Origin: Sporosarcina sp. FSL W7-1349
Lineage (GTDB): Bacteria; Bacillota; Bacilli; Bacillales_A; Planococcaceae
Direction: 5' to 3'
Length of the DNA: 64,000 bases
Assembly: GCF_038003045.1 (NCBI RefSeq)
Contig: NZ_JBBOOK010000002.1
Span: forward strand, 876,283-940,282
Shown here: one piece after another, positions 26,712-36,321 of the stretch
Position numbering within the stretch: position 1 is the stretch's first letter
Layout: each line of letters opens with the position of its first letter
Translations under genes and position numbers: made by a program
Notes under the pieces: generated by a model
What the model saw: the letters and a program-made list of their open reading frames with translations, nothing else
Databases searched by the model: none
What the model was told of the DNA's origin: nothing

Positions 26712-28070
26712 TCAGATATGCTCCAAGTACTTCCTTCTCTCCCAATCCGTGACCTCAAAGAAATAATCCCTTATCTCATTCTCAACAGCGGTTGTATAAT
26801 GTTTCACCACGTCTTCGCCTAAAATTTCCTTGACCCTTTCACTAGTTTTAAAGCGGTCCAATGCTTCTACCAAGTTAGTAGGAAGTTGAGGCACGTTCGG
26901 GTCCACATAAGCATCAGTAGTCGTCATGGACGGCAATTCCAGCTCATTCTCTATTCCGTATAGACCGGATGCCAAACACGCCGCCATGACTAAATAAAAG
27001 TTGGCATCTGCGCCAGGAATTCTGTTCTCAACCCTGCAGGAGTTGTTTTTCCCATCAATTCTGTAGGCAGTCGTACGATTATCGATTCCCCATGTATTTG
27101 TCGATGGAGCACCACCAGTGTTTATAATCCTCTTATAGGAATTAATATAAGGGGCATATAGCACCATCAGTTCAGGCGTCAGTTCTAACATTCCGGCCAA
27201 AAAGTGTTTAGCAATCTTGGATAATCCATCTGTACTGCTTGGATCATAGAACAGATTGTTTTCACCGTTACTATCCCAAAGACTGATATGTGTATGCCCA
27301 CTACTTCCAGCATCATTCGTATCCGGTTTCGCCATGAACGTTGCCAAGAGGCCATTTACCGCTGCAATCTCTTTTGTGCCGCTTTTATATATCGCTGTCT
27401 GGTCGGCCATTGTTAGGCTATCACTATACTTAAAGTTAATCTCATACTGACCTTTCCCCAATTCTCCTTTAACCGATTCGATATCAATGTCCGCCTTTTC
27501 AAACTCATTTACAATTTTACTTAAAAACCAATCATCTATATTTAAACGGGAAATAGAATAATCGATTGGATAGGGAGAGAGAGGTTGTAAGTTATTAAAG
27601 CCTTTTTCCCTTACCGAATCATGATTTTCCTTATATACATAAAACTCCAACTCCGAGGCGGCAAATGCCTTGAAACCAAGACCCTCCGCTTTTTCAATCT
27701 GCTTTTTCAATATATTCCGGGGAGCAACCGTAACCGGTTCCTGATTTTTTTCGAACAGATCCCCCAAAACGATCGCTGTTTTCTCAACCCCCGGATAAAG
27801 ACGCAACGTTGTCAAATCAGGTACTAGTTTGATGTCATGCAAGCCCGTTTCCATACTACAGAAATCATAGTTATCCAAGAAGTTCAAGTTTACATCCCAC
27901 GCCAAGTTTACAGCGCACGTGTAAACGCCTTCATTCATAATATCCAGAAAGTGTTTGGCCGGAATCTTTTTCCCAAATAATTTTCCCTGCATATCAATCC
28001 CAGCTACAATCATTGACTCTATTTTCTTTTCATTAATAAAATCTTTTAACGTATCAGCATTTAAATTCAA
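26712..28070 (-). CDS. glutamine synthetase-like gamma-glutamyl ligase (GlnA type III/PuuA-like)
   Basis: A 452-residue ligase of the glutamine synthetase fold. It shows the metal-binding ELEFYVYKE, EINFKYSD, the ATP/glutamate loop AGSSGHTHISLWD, NTGGAPSTNTWGIDNRTTAYRI and CRVENRIPGADANFYL. These match the PuuA/IpuC/GlnA3-4 branch, which joins glutamate to amines or amino alcohols, rather than housekeeping GlnA; the neighbourhood of catabolic dehydrogenases agrees. A TTG start at 28070 is chosen because GGGAGG lies 9 bp upstream; the frame extends to 28172 but that part looks noncoding and has no RBS. The leader of about 100 bp between this gene and the SDR stop is unexplained. Confidence 0.88.
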   Translation of the reverse strand: MNLNADTLKDFINEKKIESMIVAGIDMQGKLFGKKIPAKHFLDIMNEGVYTCAVNLAWDVNLNFLDNYDFCSMETGLHDIKLVPDLTTLRLYPGVEKTAIVLGDLFEKNQEPVTVAPRNILKKQIEKAEGLGFKAFAASELEFYVYKENHDSVREKGFNNLQPLSPYPIDYSISRLNIDDWFLSKIVNEFEKADIDIESVKGELGKGQYEINFKYSDSLTMADQTAIYKSGTKEIAAVNGLLATFMAKPDTNDAGSSGHTHISLWDSNGENNLFYDPSSTDGLSKIAKHFLAGMLELTPELMVLYAPYINSYKRIINTGGAPSTNTWGIDNRTTAYRIDGKNNSCRVENRIPGADANFYLVMAACLASGLYGIENELELPSMTTTDAYVDPNVPQLPTNLVEALDRFKTSERVKEILGEDVVKHYTTAVENEIRDYFFEVTDWERRKYLEHI

Positions 28071-28171
28071 TTTCGTAATCCTCCCTCGTAAGCTTTTTCG
28101 ACAGGGGTGATGAAGAGCCTGATGGATTTCCATAGGAAATGGTCGAGGCTCCCTCAACCCAATCAAAAGCA

Positions 28172-28933
28172 TTAAATTGCTGTCCAGCCGCCATCGACAA
28201 AAACGGTACTTCCCGTCATATAACTAGAATCGTCGGAAGCTAAAAATAATGCGGCATTGGCAATATCGTCTGGTTTACCAATTCGGCCTACAGGCAAACG
28301 ATCTAATACCCAACGTTTCGCTTCTGGATTACTTAATCCCGACGCTGTAAAAGGTGTTTCTACCACTCCAGGTGCAATGTTATTTGCCGTAATACCGTAT
28401 TGGGCCAGTTCTATTGCAATCGCTTTAGTTAATAAATTTAATCCTCCTTTTGACGAATTATAATGTGGTTGGCATTTTCCGCTACTTGACACAATTACAT
28501 GAGCCTCCACAGATGTAATATTAATAATTCTTCCGCCATTACCTGCATTAATCATTTCTTTGGCAGCAATTTGTGAGCATAAAAAAGGCCCTTTCAAATT
28601 TACGTCATGAACTTGATCCCATTCTTTATCGCCCAATTCCAAAAAAGGTGTGAAACCTACGATTCCTGCATTGTTTACCAAAATATCTATCGTTCCAAAA
28701 GTACGTACCGTTTCATCGATCATTCTTTGAACTTCATCTCTCTTTGTGACATCCATTTTAATCACTAATCCATTACTCTCAGCGCCCGCTAGTCTTAAGG
28801 TTTCTTGTGCACCTTCCTCATTCAAGTCTGCAATAACAACATTTGCCCCTTCACTGAAGAATTTTAATGCGATAGCTCTGCCATTTCCTGAACCAGCACC
28901 TGTCACAATTGCTGTTTTATTTTTTAGTTTCAT
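28172..28933 (-). CDS. short-chain dehydrogenase/reductase
   Basis: A 253-residue classical SDR. The cofactor motif TGAGSGNGRAIAL, Asp in VIADLNEEGA (favouring NAD), NNAGIVG, the catalytic Tyr and Lys in HYNSSKGG and the closing GSTVFVDGGW are all present. It probably oxidises an alcohol to an aldehyde, or a similar step, before the aldehyde dehydrogenase. It overlaps the preceding M20 gene stop by four bases (ATGA), showing coupling. The substrate is inferred only from the cluster. Confidence 0.9.
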   Translation of the reverse strand: MKLKNKTAIVTGAGSGNGRAIALKFFSEGANVVIADLNEEGAQETLRLAGAESNGLVIKMDVTKRDEVQRMIDETVRTFGTIDILVNNAGIVGFTPFLELGDKEWDQVHDVNLKGPFLCSQIAAKEMINAGNGGRIINITSVEAHVIVSSSGKCQPHYNSSKGGLNLLTKAIAIELAQYGITANNIAPGVVETPFTASGLSNPEAKRWVLDRLPVGRIGKPDDIANAALFLASDDSSYMTGSTVFVDGGWTAI

Positions 28934-30045
28934 AAAGTTTCCCTCCTGGAATGTAGTAAAAAATCATTTAATATCTTTCTATAATTAATTAGAGATTGCA
29001 CATAAACAAATTCATCTGGTCCATGATGGCCTGCTCCCGCCGGTCCAAACTCTACTGCGGAAACACCGTATTCTGAATAAAATCTTGTATCAGCCGTTCC
29101 GTATTGACCGATAAAATGGATATCTTTTTTTGTTACCTTATTAGCAATAGTCTTTAATTGATTAACAAAAATATTATCTTCATCAACCAAGACTGGTACA
29201 CCCATTTTCAGTAAAGTGATTTCTGCACCTTGAACCTCAGATTTGATAAGATTGTAAATCTCTTCTGGATTTTGCTCCGGAAGTAATCGAATATCCAGAT
29301 CAAAAGAGCATACATCAGGGACTTGATTGATCACCCCTCCGCCAATAATAGTGGAAAGATTAAAAGATTCCTTTGGAAAAAAGGTGTTTGTTTCCTGAAA
29401 GCATGGTAAATTTTTTATTTTTCGATAGACTTCCATCGCTTTTTCAATAGCATTGTCCCCTTGCCATGGTCGGCTCGCATGGGCAGACCTTCCCTTTACG
29501 GTAATTTTTAATTGTAAAACACCTTTGGCTTGGATGGAAATATTGTAATTAGTAGGTTCTCCACAAATTACAAAATCCGCCAAATATCCATTCTCGACTA
29601 AAAATTTACTGCCGTTTTCTCCTCCCTTTTCTTCATCAGGAACTAGAACTAAGGAAACATTATATTTGAGGTTGTCCCTCTTCGTAAGATCACTCATGAC
29701 TAACATCATAGTCGCAACCGCGCCAAGCATGTCATAGCTTCCTCTTCCGTATAATTTACCATCTTCTATTCTTGGTTGAAAAACACCCTCTCCTCCTGGG
29801 ACAACATCAATATGTCCATTTAAAATTACTTTTGGGAGACTTTTATTTTTATTCGGCAAGTTTGCAACAATTATTTTAAGTCCTTCATTTTCTAATACCT
29901 CAACGTTCATACCATGTTCTTGCAACCAGGCAGAACAAAAATCCATACAAGAATTGATTTCATTTGGTTTCACTGCTTTATACTTGATAAGAGTTTTTGT
30001 TAACTCTATCTCTTTACTGCTTTCCATCGGCTTACAATAATCCAA
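28930..30045 (-). CDS. M20 family deacylase/peptidase (ArgE/DapE type)
   Basis: A 371-residue metallohydrolase. It has the first metal-ligand motif LNGHIDVVPGG, DMLGAVATMM, the catalytic Glu pair PDEEKGGENG, CGEPTNYN and the final His in GAGHHGPDEFVY. It belongs to the ArgE/DapE/ACY1 group that removes acyl groups from N-acyl amino acids or cleaves peptides. The TTG at 30045 is chosen because GGGGAGG lies 8 bp ahead; the frame extends to 30075. It is the first gene after the sigma-54 promoter, so it heads the operon. Confidence 0.85.
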   Translation of the reverse strand: MDYCKPMESSKEIELTKTLIKYKAVKPNEINSCMDFCSAWLQEHGMNVEVLENEGLKIIVANLPNKNKSLPKVILNGHIDVVPGGEGVFQPRIEDGKLYGRGSYDMLGAVATMMLVMSDLTKRDNLKYNVSLVLVPDEEKGGENGSKFLVENGYLADFVICGEPTNYNISIQAKGVLQLKITVKGRSAHASRPWQGDNAIEKAMEVYRKIKNLPCFQETNTFFPKESFNLSTIIGGGVINQVPDVCSFDLDIRLLPEQNPEEIYNLIKSEVQGAEITLLKMGVPVLVDEDNIFVNQLKTIANKVTKKDIHFIGQYGTADTRFYSEYGVSAVEFGPAGAGHHGPDEFVYVQSLINYRKILNDFLLHSRRETL

Positions 30046-30123
30046 TTGCTTCACCTCCCCAGATTTACTAACCATTCAAAAACAACCCCCTACTTATTAT
30101 AAAAGTTCACCTCATAAACTTAT

Positions 30124-30140
30124 ATGCAAGAACTGTGCCA
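30124..30140 (-). promoter_or_regulatory. sigma-54 (-24/-12) promoter of the catabolic operon
   Basis: The minus strand reads TTGGCACAGTTCTTGCATA: TGGCAC at -24 and TTGCAT at -12 with the exact 5-bp gap. It matches the YTGGCACGN4TTGCW consensus except for one non-core base. It lies 79 bp upstream of the first gene start and directly downstream of a sigma-54 activator gene. Confidence 0.88.
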
Positions 30141-30183
30141 AGATAAATGTTCAGTTAATTCAGTAATAAATGGTGTAAAGGAA

Positions 30184-30238
30184 TAAAAAAAGGGGATAAC
30201 AACGGGATTTAATCCAATTATAATCCCGTTGTTATCCC
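30184..30238 (-). terminator. terminator of the activator gene, perfect 17-bp inverted repeat
   Basis: GGGATAACAACGGGATT (30193-30209) pairs perfectly with 30222-30238, followed on the minus strand by a long T-run. Its centre is about 100 bp upstream of the predicted start of transcription, so it could also be the activator's upstream binding site. Confidence 0.85.
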
Positions 30239-30247
30239 AATTATTAT

Positions 30248-32290
30248 TCATAATTGTGCTACTTCAATTCCTTTATTTGTTAATGAACAACCAGACCTAC
30301 CTTTGCCGATGGAGATATATCCCTCCTCCTCTAGTATTTTTAATTCTTTTCTAATCCCCATCTCACTAATACTGATGCCATTATCCCTTGCTTCTTTTAA
30401 TAATGATCTTCGACCAGCCGACAGTCCATACTGATTCATTTCATAAATTAATATTAACAAAAATTGTTTTATATCCTGTTTGGATAATCGACGTAGGCCT
30501 TTATCATTCTCTTCCTCTTTCTTAACCTCTTCCAAGGATAAGTTTGAAAATGGGAGATCTTTTTTATCTATTTCTCCATTGGACATTATAGATAAATATT
30601 CAATTACATTTTCTAACTCTCTTATATTACCCGGCCAGTTATAGGTCTCAAAATAATGTTTTGCTTCAGAACTGAATATCAGGCTTGCCCCTCTTTTCAA
30701 CATAAAGTGATTTGTGAGGGGCCAAATATCTTCAATCCTATCTCTTAATGGTGGGATATCCAATTGAAGAACTTTTAAGCGATAATATAGATCATCCCTG
30801 AACTTTCCTTCTTGAACTAATTGAAATAAATTCTTATTCGTAGCCGCTACTACTCGTACATCTACTGGGATTACTTTGGTTCCGCCTACCCTTAGAACTT
30901 CTTTTTGCTGTAACACACGCAATAACCTACTCTGCATATTAGGTGAAATATCACCAATTTCGTCCAAAAAAATTGTTCCCTTATGTGCTTGCTCAAATAG
31001 TCCTTGTTTTCCCCCTTTTTTTGCTCCAGTAAAAGCACCTTCATCATAACCGAACAATTCACTTTCCAATAAGTTCTCCGGTAAAGCACTACAATTTACC
31101 GCAACAAAAGGAAATAGGTTTCTAGAAGAATAATTGTGGATTGAATGAGCAAATAATTCTTTTCCTGTTCCACTTTCTCCTATTATTAAAATATTAGAAT
31201 CACTTCTTGACATTTTATTAGCTAGCCCTTTTAGTTTCTCTATCTTATTTGACTTTGAAATAATATCAGTAAACTTGTATTTCGCGACATGTCCTCTTTC
31301 TTTTATCTTCAAACGTAACTTGATTTCCAGTTCTTCTACTTCTTTTGCAATTTTAAAAGTAATGATACCTCCTAAATCTTTACTGTTATCTCCTTGTAAA
31401 AAAACTGCATTCATAATCACCTTTTGCTTGTTAATAAAACATACCTTATGTTTTATATCATTTAAATTTGTAAAGTCTTTACTAACAGTGCTTAGTAAGT
31501 AATCAATTTTTCTCCCTATAAGATCCCAAGAGTTTTGCTGAAAGAGATGTTCCGCCACTTTATTAAAGATGGTAATTTTATTACTTGCATCAAAAGCTAC
31601 TACTCCATCTTGAACATTATTTAACGTCTGCGTTAAATAATCTGTGTTGTCCATAAGATTTTGCATTGTTGTTTGTAAACCAATTGACCTGGGAACAATT
31701 TTATCGGAATAGTCCTTCATTTTTTTTCGTAATTCGCTATTTAATAAATCGAACCGAGATAATATGTCTACAATTGTACTTGTATCTATTACTCGCTCCT
31801 TAATATTGATAAGGCTTTTTACATTCTCTGTGATTTCATTTTGTTCTCCAGGAGTTACTGCCTCACTAACATTGGGCACATTCTTCATGCCCGGATATGC
31901 TGGGATAAACTTGATATGTCTAGCTCCCAATTCATATAATAATGAAATACTTTCCACCGCGGAATCTTTATTGTCATTAATTAATAGAATGTCTTTTCCT
32001 GGAGTAAGGGAAAGCAACTTTTCCCAACTGTCTTTTAATAACGTTCTTCTAATATAAAGAATCTCAGTGTCCATATTAATATTAAGAGAACCTTTATGCA
32101 TAAACATAGTTTGTGTACTTACTAAAACCAAATCAAATTTAGTCGTATTATTAGACCACTGCTCCATTGAAAAGGGGGAAAATGAAATATAATCACCAAT
32201 TAAGTTCCTTAGTTGTTTTGTTAAACCCACTGCCGTTTCTTCTCTTCCAGCAATAATAGCTATGCTAATATGTCTGTTAATGATAATCAC
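30248..32290 (-). CDS. PrpR-like sigma-54-dependent transcriptional activator with unusual C-terminus
   Basis: A 680-residue regulator. The N-terminal domain (about 5-185) resembles the PrpR_N effector domain. A PAS domain spans about 205-315. The AAA+ activator domain (335-575) has Walker A GESGTGKE (371-378), the sigma-54 contact loop GAFTGA (418-423), Walker B FLDEIGD and [12 protein letters not shown]. In place of the usual short Fis helix-turn-helix, the C-terminus (about 600-680) looks like a winged helix ([33 protein letters not shown]). It should bind near 30.2 kb and open the promoter at 30124 in response to a pathway compound. Confidence 0.9.
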   Translation of the reverse strand: MIIINRHISIAIIAGREETAVGLTKQLRNLIGDYISFSPFSMEQWSNNTTKFDLVLVSTQTMFMHKGSLNINMDTEILYIRRTLLKDSWEKLLSLTPGKDILLINDNKDSAVESISLLYELGARHIKFIPAYPGMKNVPNVSEAVTPGEQNEITENVKSLINIKERVIDTSTIVDILSRFDLLNSELRKKMKDYSDKIVPRSIGLQTTMQNLMDNTDYLTQTLNNVQDGVVAFDASNKITIFNKVAEHLFQQNSWDLIGRKIDYLLSTVSKDFTNLNDIKHKVCFINKQKVIMNAVFLQGDNSKDLGGIITFKIAKEVEELEIKLRLKIKERGHVAKYKFTDIISKSNKIEKLKGLANKMSRSDSNILIIGESGTGKELFAHSIHNYSSRNLFPFVAVNCSALPENLLESELFGYDEGAFTGAKKGGKQGLFEQAHKGTIFLDEIGDISPNMQSRLLRVLQQKEVLRVGGTKVIPVDVRVVAATNKNLFQLVQEGKFRDDLYYRLKVLQLDIPPLRDRIEDIWPLTNHFMLKRGASLIFSSEAKHYFETYNWPGNIRELENVIEYLSIMSNGEIDKKDLPFSNLSLEEVKKEEENDKGLRRLSKQDIKQFLLILIYEMNQYGLSAGRRSLLKEARDNGISISEMGIRKELKILEEEGYISIGKGRSGCSLTNKGIEVAQL

Positions 32291-32385
32291 CCCAAACTTT
32301 TTATTTTCAGTAATTTAACACTGATATGCTATATTGGATTTTCAGTTTATCCCTAACGTTGCTAGCAATTTTTATAATAGGAAAA

Positions 32386-32412
32386 ACACCTCGTTCTAAT
32401 TGGAAGAGGTGT
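32386..32412 (-). terminator. terminator-like hairpin upstream of the activator gene
   Basis: A 7-bp stem ACACCTC/GAGGTGT with a 13-nt loop, then TTTTTCC on the minus strand. With the dnaB terminator at 32471 it brackets a short segment with no clear gene; it may be a leader attenuator or end a small transcript. Confidence 0.5.
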
Positions 32413-32470
32413 CCCTTATATGATAGATCAAAATCATCAACACAATCAACTAGGCAATACAACCCTATTA

Positions 32471-32515
32471 AAAAACACGAACATCCCGATCTTTTATCTG
32501 GACGTTCGTGTTTTT
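32471..32515 (-). terminator. Rho-independent terminator of dnaB
   Basis: A long stem built on AAAACACGAAC/GTTCGTGTTTT plus inner pairs, followed by Ts on the minus strand. It closes the dnaB transcript. Confidence 0.88.
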
Positions 32516-32521
32516 GCAATT

Positions 32522-33874
32522 TTAATACGCTGCTGGGGCATGCTGGCTCCAGTCGATATTGACAAACTTGTTATATTCCTTGGCGAAGGCGAGTGTTACA
32601 GTACCAGTCGGACCGTTCCGCTGCTTGGCTATAATGATTTCAATCATATTCTGATTCTCTGTTTCCTTATCATAATAGTCTTCACGATACAGAAACGAAA
32701 CGATATCAGCATCTTGCTCGATACTTCCCGATTCCCGTAAATCCGACATCATCGGACGCTTGTCTTGACGCTGTTCCACGCCACGGGATAGCTGGGACAA
32801 TGCGATGACAGGCACTTTCAACTCACGGGCGAGCGCCTTTAAGGAACGGGAAATCTCGGAAACTTCTTGCTGGCGGTTCTCTCCGGAACGACCGCTTCCT
32901 TGGATCAATTGCAAATAGTCGATCATGATCATGCCAAGGCCATGTTCCTGCTGGAGACGTCGGCATTTGGAACGGATTTCATTGATCCGAATTCCGGGGG
33001 AGTCATCGATGAAGATCCCCGCATTGGATAAGCTTCCCATAGCCATTGTCAACTTCCGCCAGTCTTCCGCCTCCAGGTTTCCGGTCCGCAGCACTTGCGC
33101 ATCGATATTGCCCTCCGCACAAAGCATCCGCATGACGAGTTGCTCGGCACCCATCTCCAAACTGAAGATGGCTACATTCTCATCTGTCTTCGTAGCAACA
33201 TTTTGTGCCACATTCAATGCGAACGCCGTCTTCCCGACGGAGGGGCGGGCGGCAACGATGATTAGGTCATTGCGCTGGAAACCGGCAGTGATTTTATCCA
33301 GATCCCGGAAGCCGGTCGGTATCCCGGTCACTTCACCTTTACGTGTATGAAGTAGCTCGATGTTGTCGTATGTTTCGACCAACACGTCTTTGATATGACG
33401 GAAATCACCCGCATTTTTGCGATTGGAGACTTCCATCATTTTCTTTTCTGCTTCGGATAAAAGCGCCTCGACTTCGTCCTCTCTCGTATAGCCATCCTCG
33501 ACAATGGAAGTGGCTACCCGTATCAGACGGCGCAGTAAAGCTTTCTCTTCTACAATCTTTGCATAGTGGACAATGTTGGCAGCGGTTGGAACGGCATTGG
33601 CCAGCTCCGTCAAATAGGAGATGCCGCCAACATCCTCCAATTCCTTTTTAGCCGATAATTCTTCAGTTACCGTAACGACGTCAATGGCTTGGCCTTTATC
33701 ACTCAAGCCGATCATCGTATCAAAAATTTTCCGGTGCGCCATCCGGTAGAAATCTTCTGGCGTGAGGATTTCCGCCGCTGTGATGAGCACTTGCGGTTCA
33801 AGGAAAATTGCTCCGATGACCGACTGTTCCGCTTCGTTATTATGTGGGGGGACGCGATCGATCATCTGGTCCAT
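32522..33874 (-). CDS. dnaB: replicative DNA helicase
   Basis: A 450-residue hexameric helicase (called DnaC in B. subtilis) that unwinds DNA ahead of the fork. The N-terminal domain begins VPPHNNEAEQSVIGAIFLEP. The RecA-like domain has Walker A ARPSVGKT (about 207-214), Walker B MIMIDYLQLIQG and SQLSRGVEQRQDKRP with the arginine finger region. The length is typical. It is the last gene of the yybS-gdpP-rplI-dnaB set, 15 bp after rplI. Confidence 0.97.
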   Translation of the reverse strand: MDQMIDRVPPHNNEAEQSVIGAIFLEPQVLITAAEILTPEDFYRMAHRKIFDTMIGLSDKGQAIDVVTVTEELSAKKELEDVGGISYLTELANAVPTAANIVHYAKIVEEKALLRRLIRVATSIVEDGYTREDEVEALLSEAEKKMMEVSNRKNAGDFRHIKDVLVETYDNIELLHTRKGEVTGIPTGFRDLDKITAGFQRNDLIIVAARPSVGKTAFALNVAQNVATKTDENVAIFSLEMGAEQLVMRMLCAEGNIDAQVLRTGNLEAEDWRKLTMAMGSLSNAGIFIDDSPGIRINEIRSKCRRLQQEHGLGMIMIDYLQLIQGSGRSGENRQQEVSEISRSLKALARELKVPVIALSQLSRGVEQRQDKRPMMSDLRESGSIEQDADIVSFLYREDYYDKETENQNMIEIIIAKQRNGPTGTVTLAFAKEYNKFVNIDWSQHAPAAY

Positions 33875-33889
33875 CGTACTATCTCCTTA

Positions 33890-34336
33890 TCATTCTTCGG
33901 TTACATGGACTTTCAAAGTTGCCGTCACTTCTGGATGCAGTTTCACCGGGACATTCGTGTAACCAAGCGCACGGATGGCATCCGGCAATTCCATTTTCCG
34001 ACGGTCCACTTTGATGCCTTCGCTTTTATTTAGAGCTTCCGCAATCTGCTTCGTTGTAATCGATCCGAAGAGGCGTCCGCCTTCTCCCGATTTCGCCTTC
34101 ATCTCGACGGTGATATTGTCCAGCTTCTCTTTTAAGGCTTGGGCTTCTTTCAACTCTTCAGCAGCATCTTGGGCGGCACGCTTTTTCTGGCCTTCCAATT
34201 TGCTTAAGTTTCCTGGCGTTGCTTCAACAGCCACATTATTTTTAAACAGGAAGTTCTGTGCGTATCCAGGAGACACTTCCTTGATTTCGCCCTTCTTCGC
34301 TGTCCCTTTTACGTCCTTCAAGAAAATCACTTTCAT
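33890..34336 (-). CDS. rplI: 50S ribosomal protein L9
   Basis: A 148-residue ribosomal protein. The N-terminal RNA-binding domain [30 protein letters not shown] is near-perfect for L9, followed by the long connecting helix ([24 protein letters not shown]) and the C-terminal domain. It starts one base after the gdpP stop, so the genes are coupled. Confidence 0.98.
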   Translation of the reverse strand: MKVIFLKDVKGTAKKGEIKEVSPGYAQNFLFKNNVAVEATPGNLSKLEGQKKRAAQDAAEELKEAQALKEKLDNITVEMKAKSGEGGRLFGSITTKQIAEALNKSEGIKVDRRKMELPDAIRALGYTNVPVKLHPEVTATLKVHVTEE

Positions 34337-34337
34337 C

Positions 34338-36308
34338 TCAATTTCCCCTCTCCGTATGATTTTGAATGACTGCTCTTAACATTTCTTCGGCCTCTTCTAC
34401 TGAATCGACTTCCAATTGACAGGCCGCATTGGTCAGATGCCCACCGCCGCCCAGCTCTTCCATGATCAACTGGACATTGAATTCACCTAAAGACCGGGCA
34501 CTGATACCAATCTTTCCGTCGGCACGCGGTGCAATGACAAACGATGCCGTCACGCCTTGCATCGTCAGCAAGATATCGGCCGTTTGTGCAATCAAGACCG
34601 AACCGTAGGCAACCCCATCCGCCCCGGTGGCAATGGCAATACCATCGTCGTCTAAATCGACGGTCTCAATCAATTTTGCCCGTTTGACATACGTGTCGAT
34701 GTCCTCTTTCAACAGGCGCTGAACGAGAATTGTATCCGCCCCGTTCGTCCGAAGATAAGAGGCCGCTTCAAACGTCCTCGAACCTGTACGGAGCGTAAAA
34801 CTCTTCGTATCAACAATGATACCGGCTAGCAATGCGGTTGATTCGAGCATTGTCAGCTTCTCATGTTTTGGTTGATATTCGATCAATTCCGTAACGAGTT
34901 CGGCAGTTGACGAGGCATATGGCTCCATATAGACAAGCATCGTGTTTTTGATGAATTCCTCACCGCGTCGATGATGATCGATGACGACCATTTTCTCGGC
35001 CTTGTCCACAATCCGTTCATCAATGACCATGCTCGGTTTATGGGTATCGACTACAATGACGAGCGATTTACTCGTCATCATCGCCAATGCCTCATCCGGG
35101 CTGATGAATTGCCGGAAAAGCTCCGGCTCGCCCTCGATTTCATCCATCAACCGCGTGACACTACCATCCAGCTCATTGAAATTGATGACGATATATCCTT
35201 CTACATTATTCATGCGAGCCATCTTCCTGACACCGATGGATGCGCCAATCGCGTCCATATCCGGCATGCGATGCCCCATGACAAACACTTTGTCGCTCCC
35301 TTGGATTAGATCGCGCAACGCATGGGAGATGACGCGTGCCCGGACACGCGTCCGTTTTTCCACCGGATTCGTTTTCCCACCGTAAAACTTCAACTTGCCG
35401 TCGGACCGTTTGATGGCGACTTGATCGCCGCCCCGGCCTAACACCAAGTCCAAACTGGATTGCGCCAGTTCTCCCAGCTCAATGAGGGAGTCCGATCCTG
35501 TTCCAACCCCGATACTGAGCGTCAGGGAAGTGCTCTGTTTCGCTGTCGTTTCCCGGATTTCATCCAAAAGGGAGAACTTCGATTTCTCCAGCACCACCAA
35601 GGTCCCTTCATTGAAAACGGCGAGAAACCGGTCGGAGGCGATTCGTTTCACGAAGATTCCATTCTTCGTTGCCCAATCATTGACCAACGAGGTAACAAGA
35701 GAGTTGAGCTGACTTCGCGTTTGGTCGTCCATTGTCTGGGCAACCTCGTCGTAGTTATCGACGAGTAGAATGCCGAGCACGGTCCGATCCGCGTCATACA
35801 ACGATTCCATCTCTACTTGTTCTGTGACGTCAAATAAATAAATAAGTTTTTCTTCCACTTTATAAAAAATATTATACGAGCGATCTCCAATCGTCAGCAG
35901 GGAATGCTCGGATGTTTCACTTTTCACCAAAGGCTCGAATTGGTCGGATAAGCTGAACAATTCTTCGCCGATCAACGTTTCCATGTTGAACATCTTGGCG
36001 GCAAAAGGGTTGGCCCATTCGATCACCTGGTTTTCATTCAACAAAATGATTCCAATCGGCATTTCCAACAATGCTTCTTCGCCGACCTTTTTCATGCGGT
36101 ACGACAGGGTTTCGATATGTTTTTCCGTTTCGAGGTAGGTGCGCTCTTCCGCTTTCCATGCAGCCCCGATGAAGATGGCGAACAGGACGGTGTACAAAAG
36201 ACCGAACCAGAAATTGGACAAGAACAGCAACACGGCCGCCAAGACACCAAGAAGAGAAAGGGCTAGTAATGGATACCGGATTGCTCTTATTCTAAAAAAA
36301 GATGTCAT
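34338..36308 (-). CDS. gdpP: cyclic-di-AMP phosphodiesterase GdpP
   Basis: A 656-residue membrane enzyme that hydrolyses c-di-AMP. Two TM helices lie within residues 1-50, followed by a PAS domain (about 60-140), a degenerate GGDEF domain (about 155-290, lacking GGDEF) and DHH/DHHA1 domains with [32 protein letters not shown] and [10 protein letters not shown]. The start at 36308 is chosen for AGGAG nine bases upstream; the frame extends to 36353. It controls cell-wall and potassium homeostasis through c-di-AMP. Confidence 0.95.
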   Translation of the reverse strand: MTSFFRIRAIRYPLLALSLLGVLAAVLLFLSNFWFGLLYTVLFAIFIGAAWKAEERTYLETEKHIETLSYRMKKVGEEALLEMPIGIILLNENQVIEWANPFAAKMFNMETLIGEELFSLSDQFEPLVKSETSEHSLLTIGDRSYNIFYKVEEKLIYLFDVTEQVEMESLYDADRTVLGILLVDNYDEVAQTMDDQTRSQLNSLVTSLVNDWATKNGIFVKRIASDRFLAVFNEGTLVVLEKSKFSLLDEIRETTAKQSTSLTLSIGVGTGSDSLIELGELAQSSLDLVLGRGGDQVAIKRSDGKLKFYGGKTNPVEKRTRVRARVISHALRDLIQGSDKVFVMGHRMPDMDAIGASIGVRKMARMNNVEGYIVINFNELDGSVTRLMDEIEGEPELFRQFISPDEALAMMTSKSLVIVVDTHKPSMVIDERIVDKAEKMVVIDHHRRGEEFIKNTMLVYMEPYASSTAELVTELIEYQPKHEKLTMLESTALLAGIIVDTKSFTLRTGSRTFEAASYLRTNGADTILVQRLLKEDIDTYVKRAKLIETVDLDDDGIAIATGADGVAYGSVLIAQTADILLTMQGVTASFVIAPRADGKIGISARSLGEFNVQLIMEELGGGGHLTNAACQLEVDSVEEAEEMLRAVIQNHTERGN

Positions 36309-36321
36309 CGTTCCCAGCTCC

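Noticed and set aside
32307..32519. 70-codon minus-strand frame between dnaB and the activator gene
   Set aside because: It starts inside the dnaB terminator and contains another terminator-like hairpin, so it is unlikely to be a gene.
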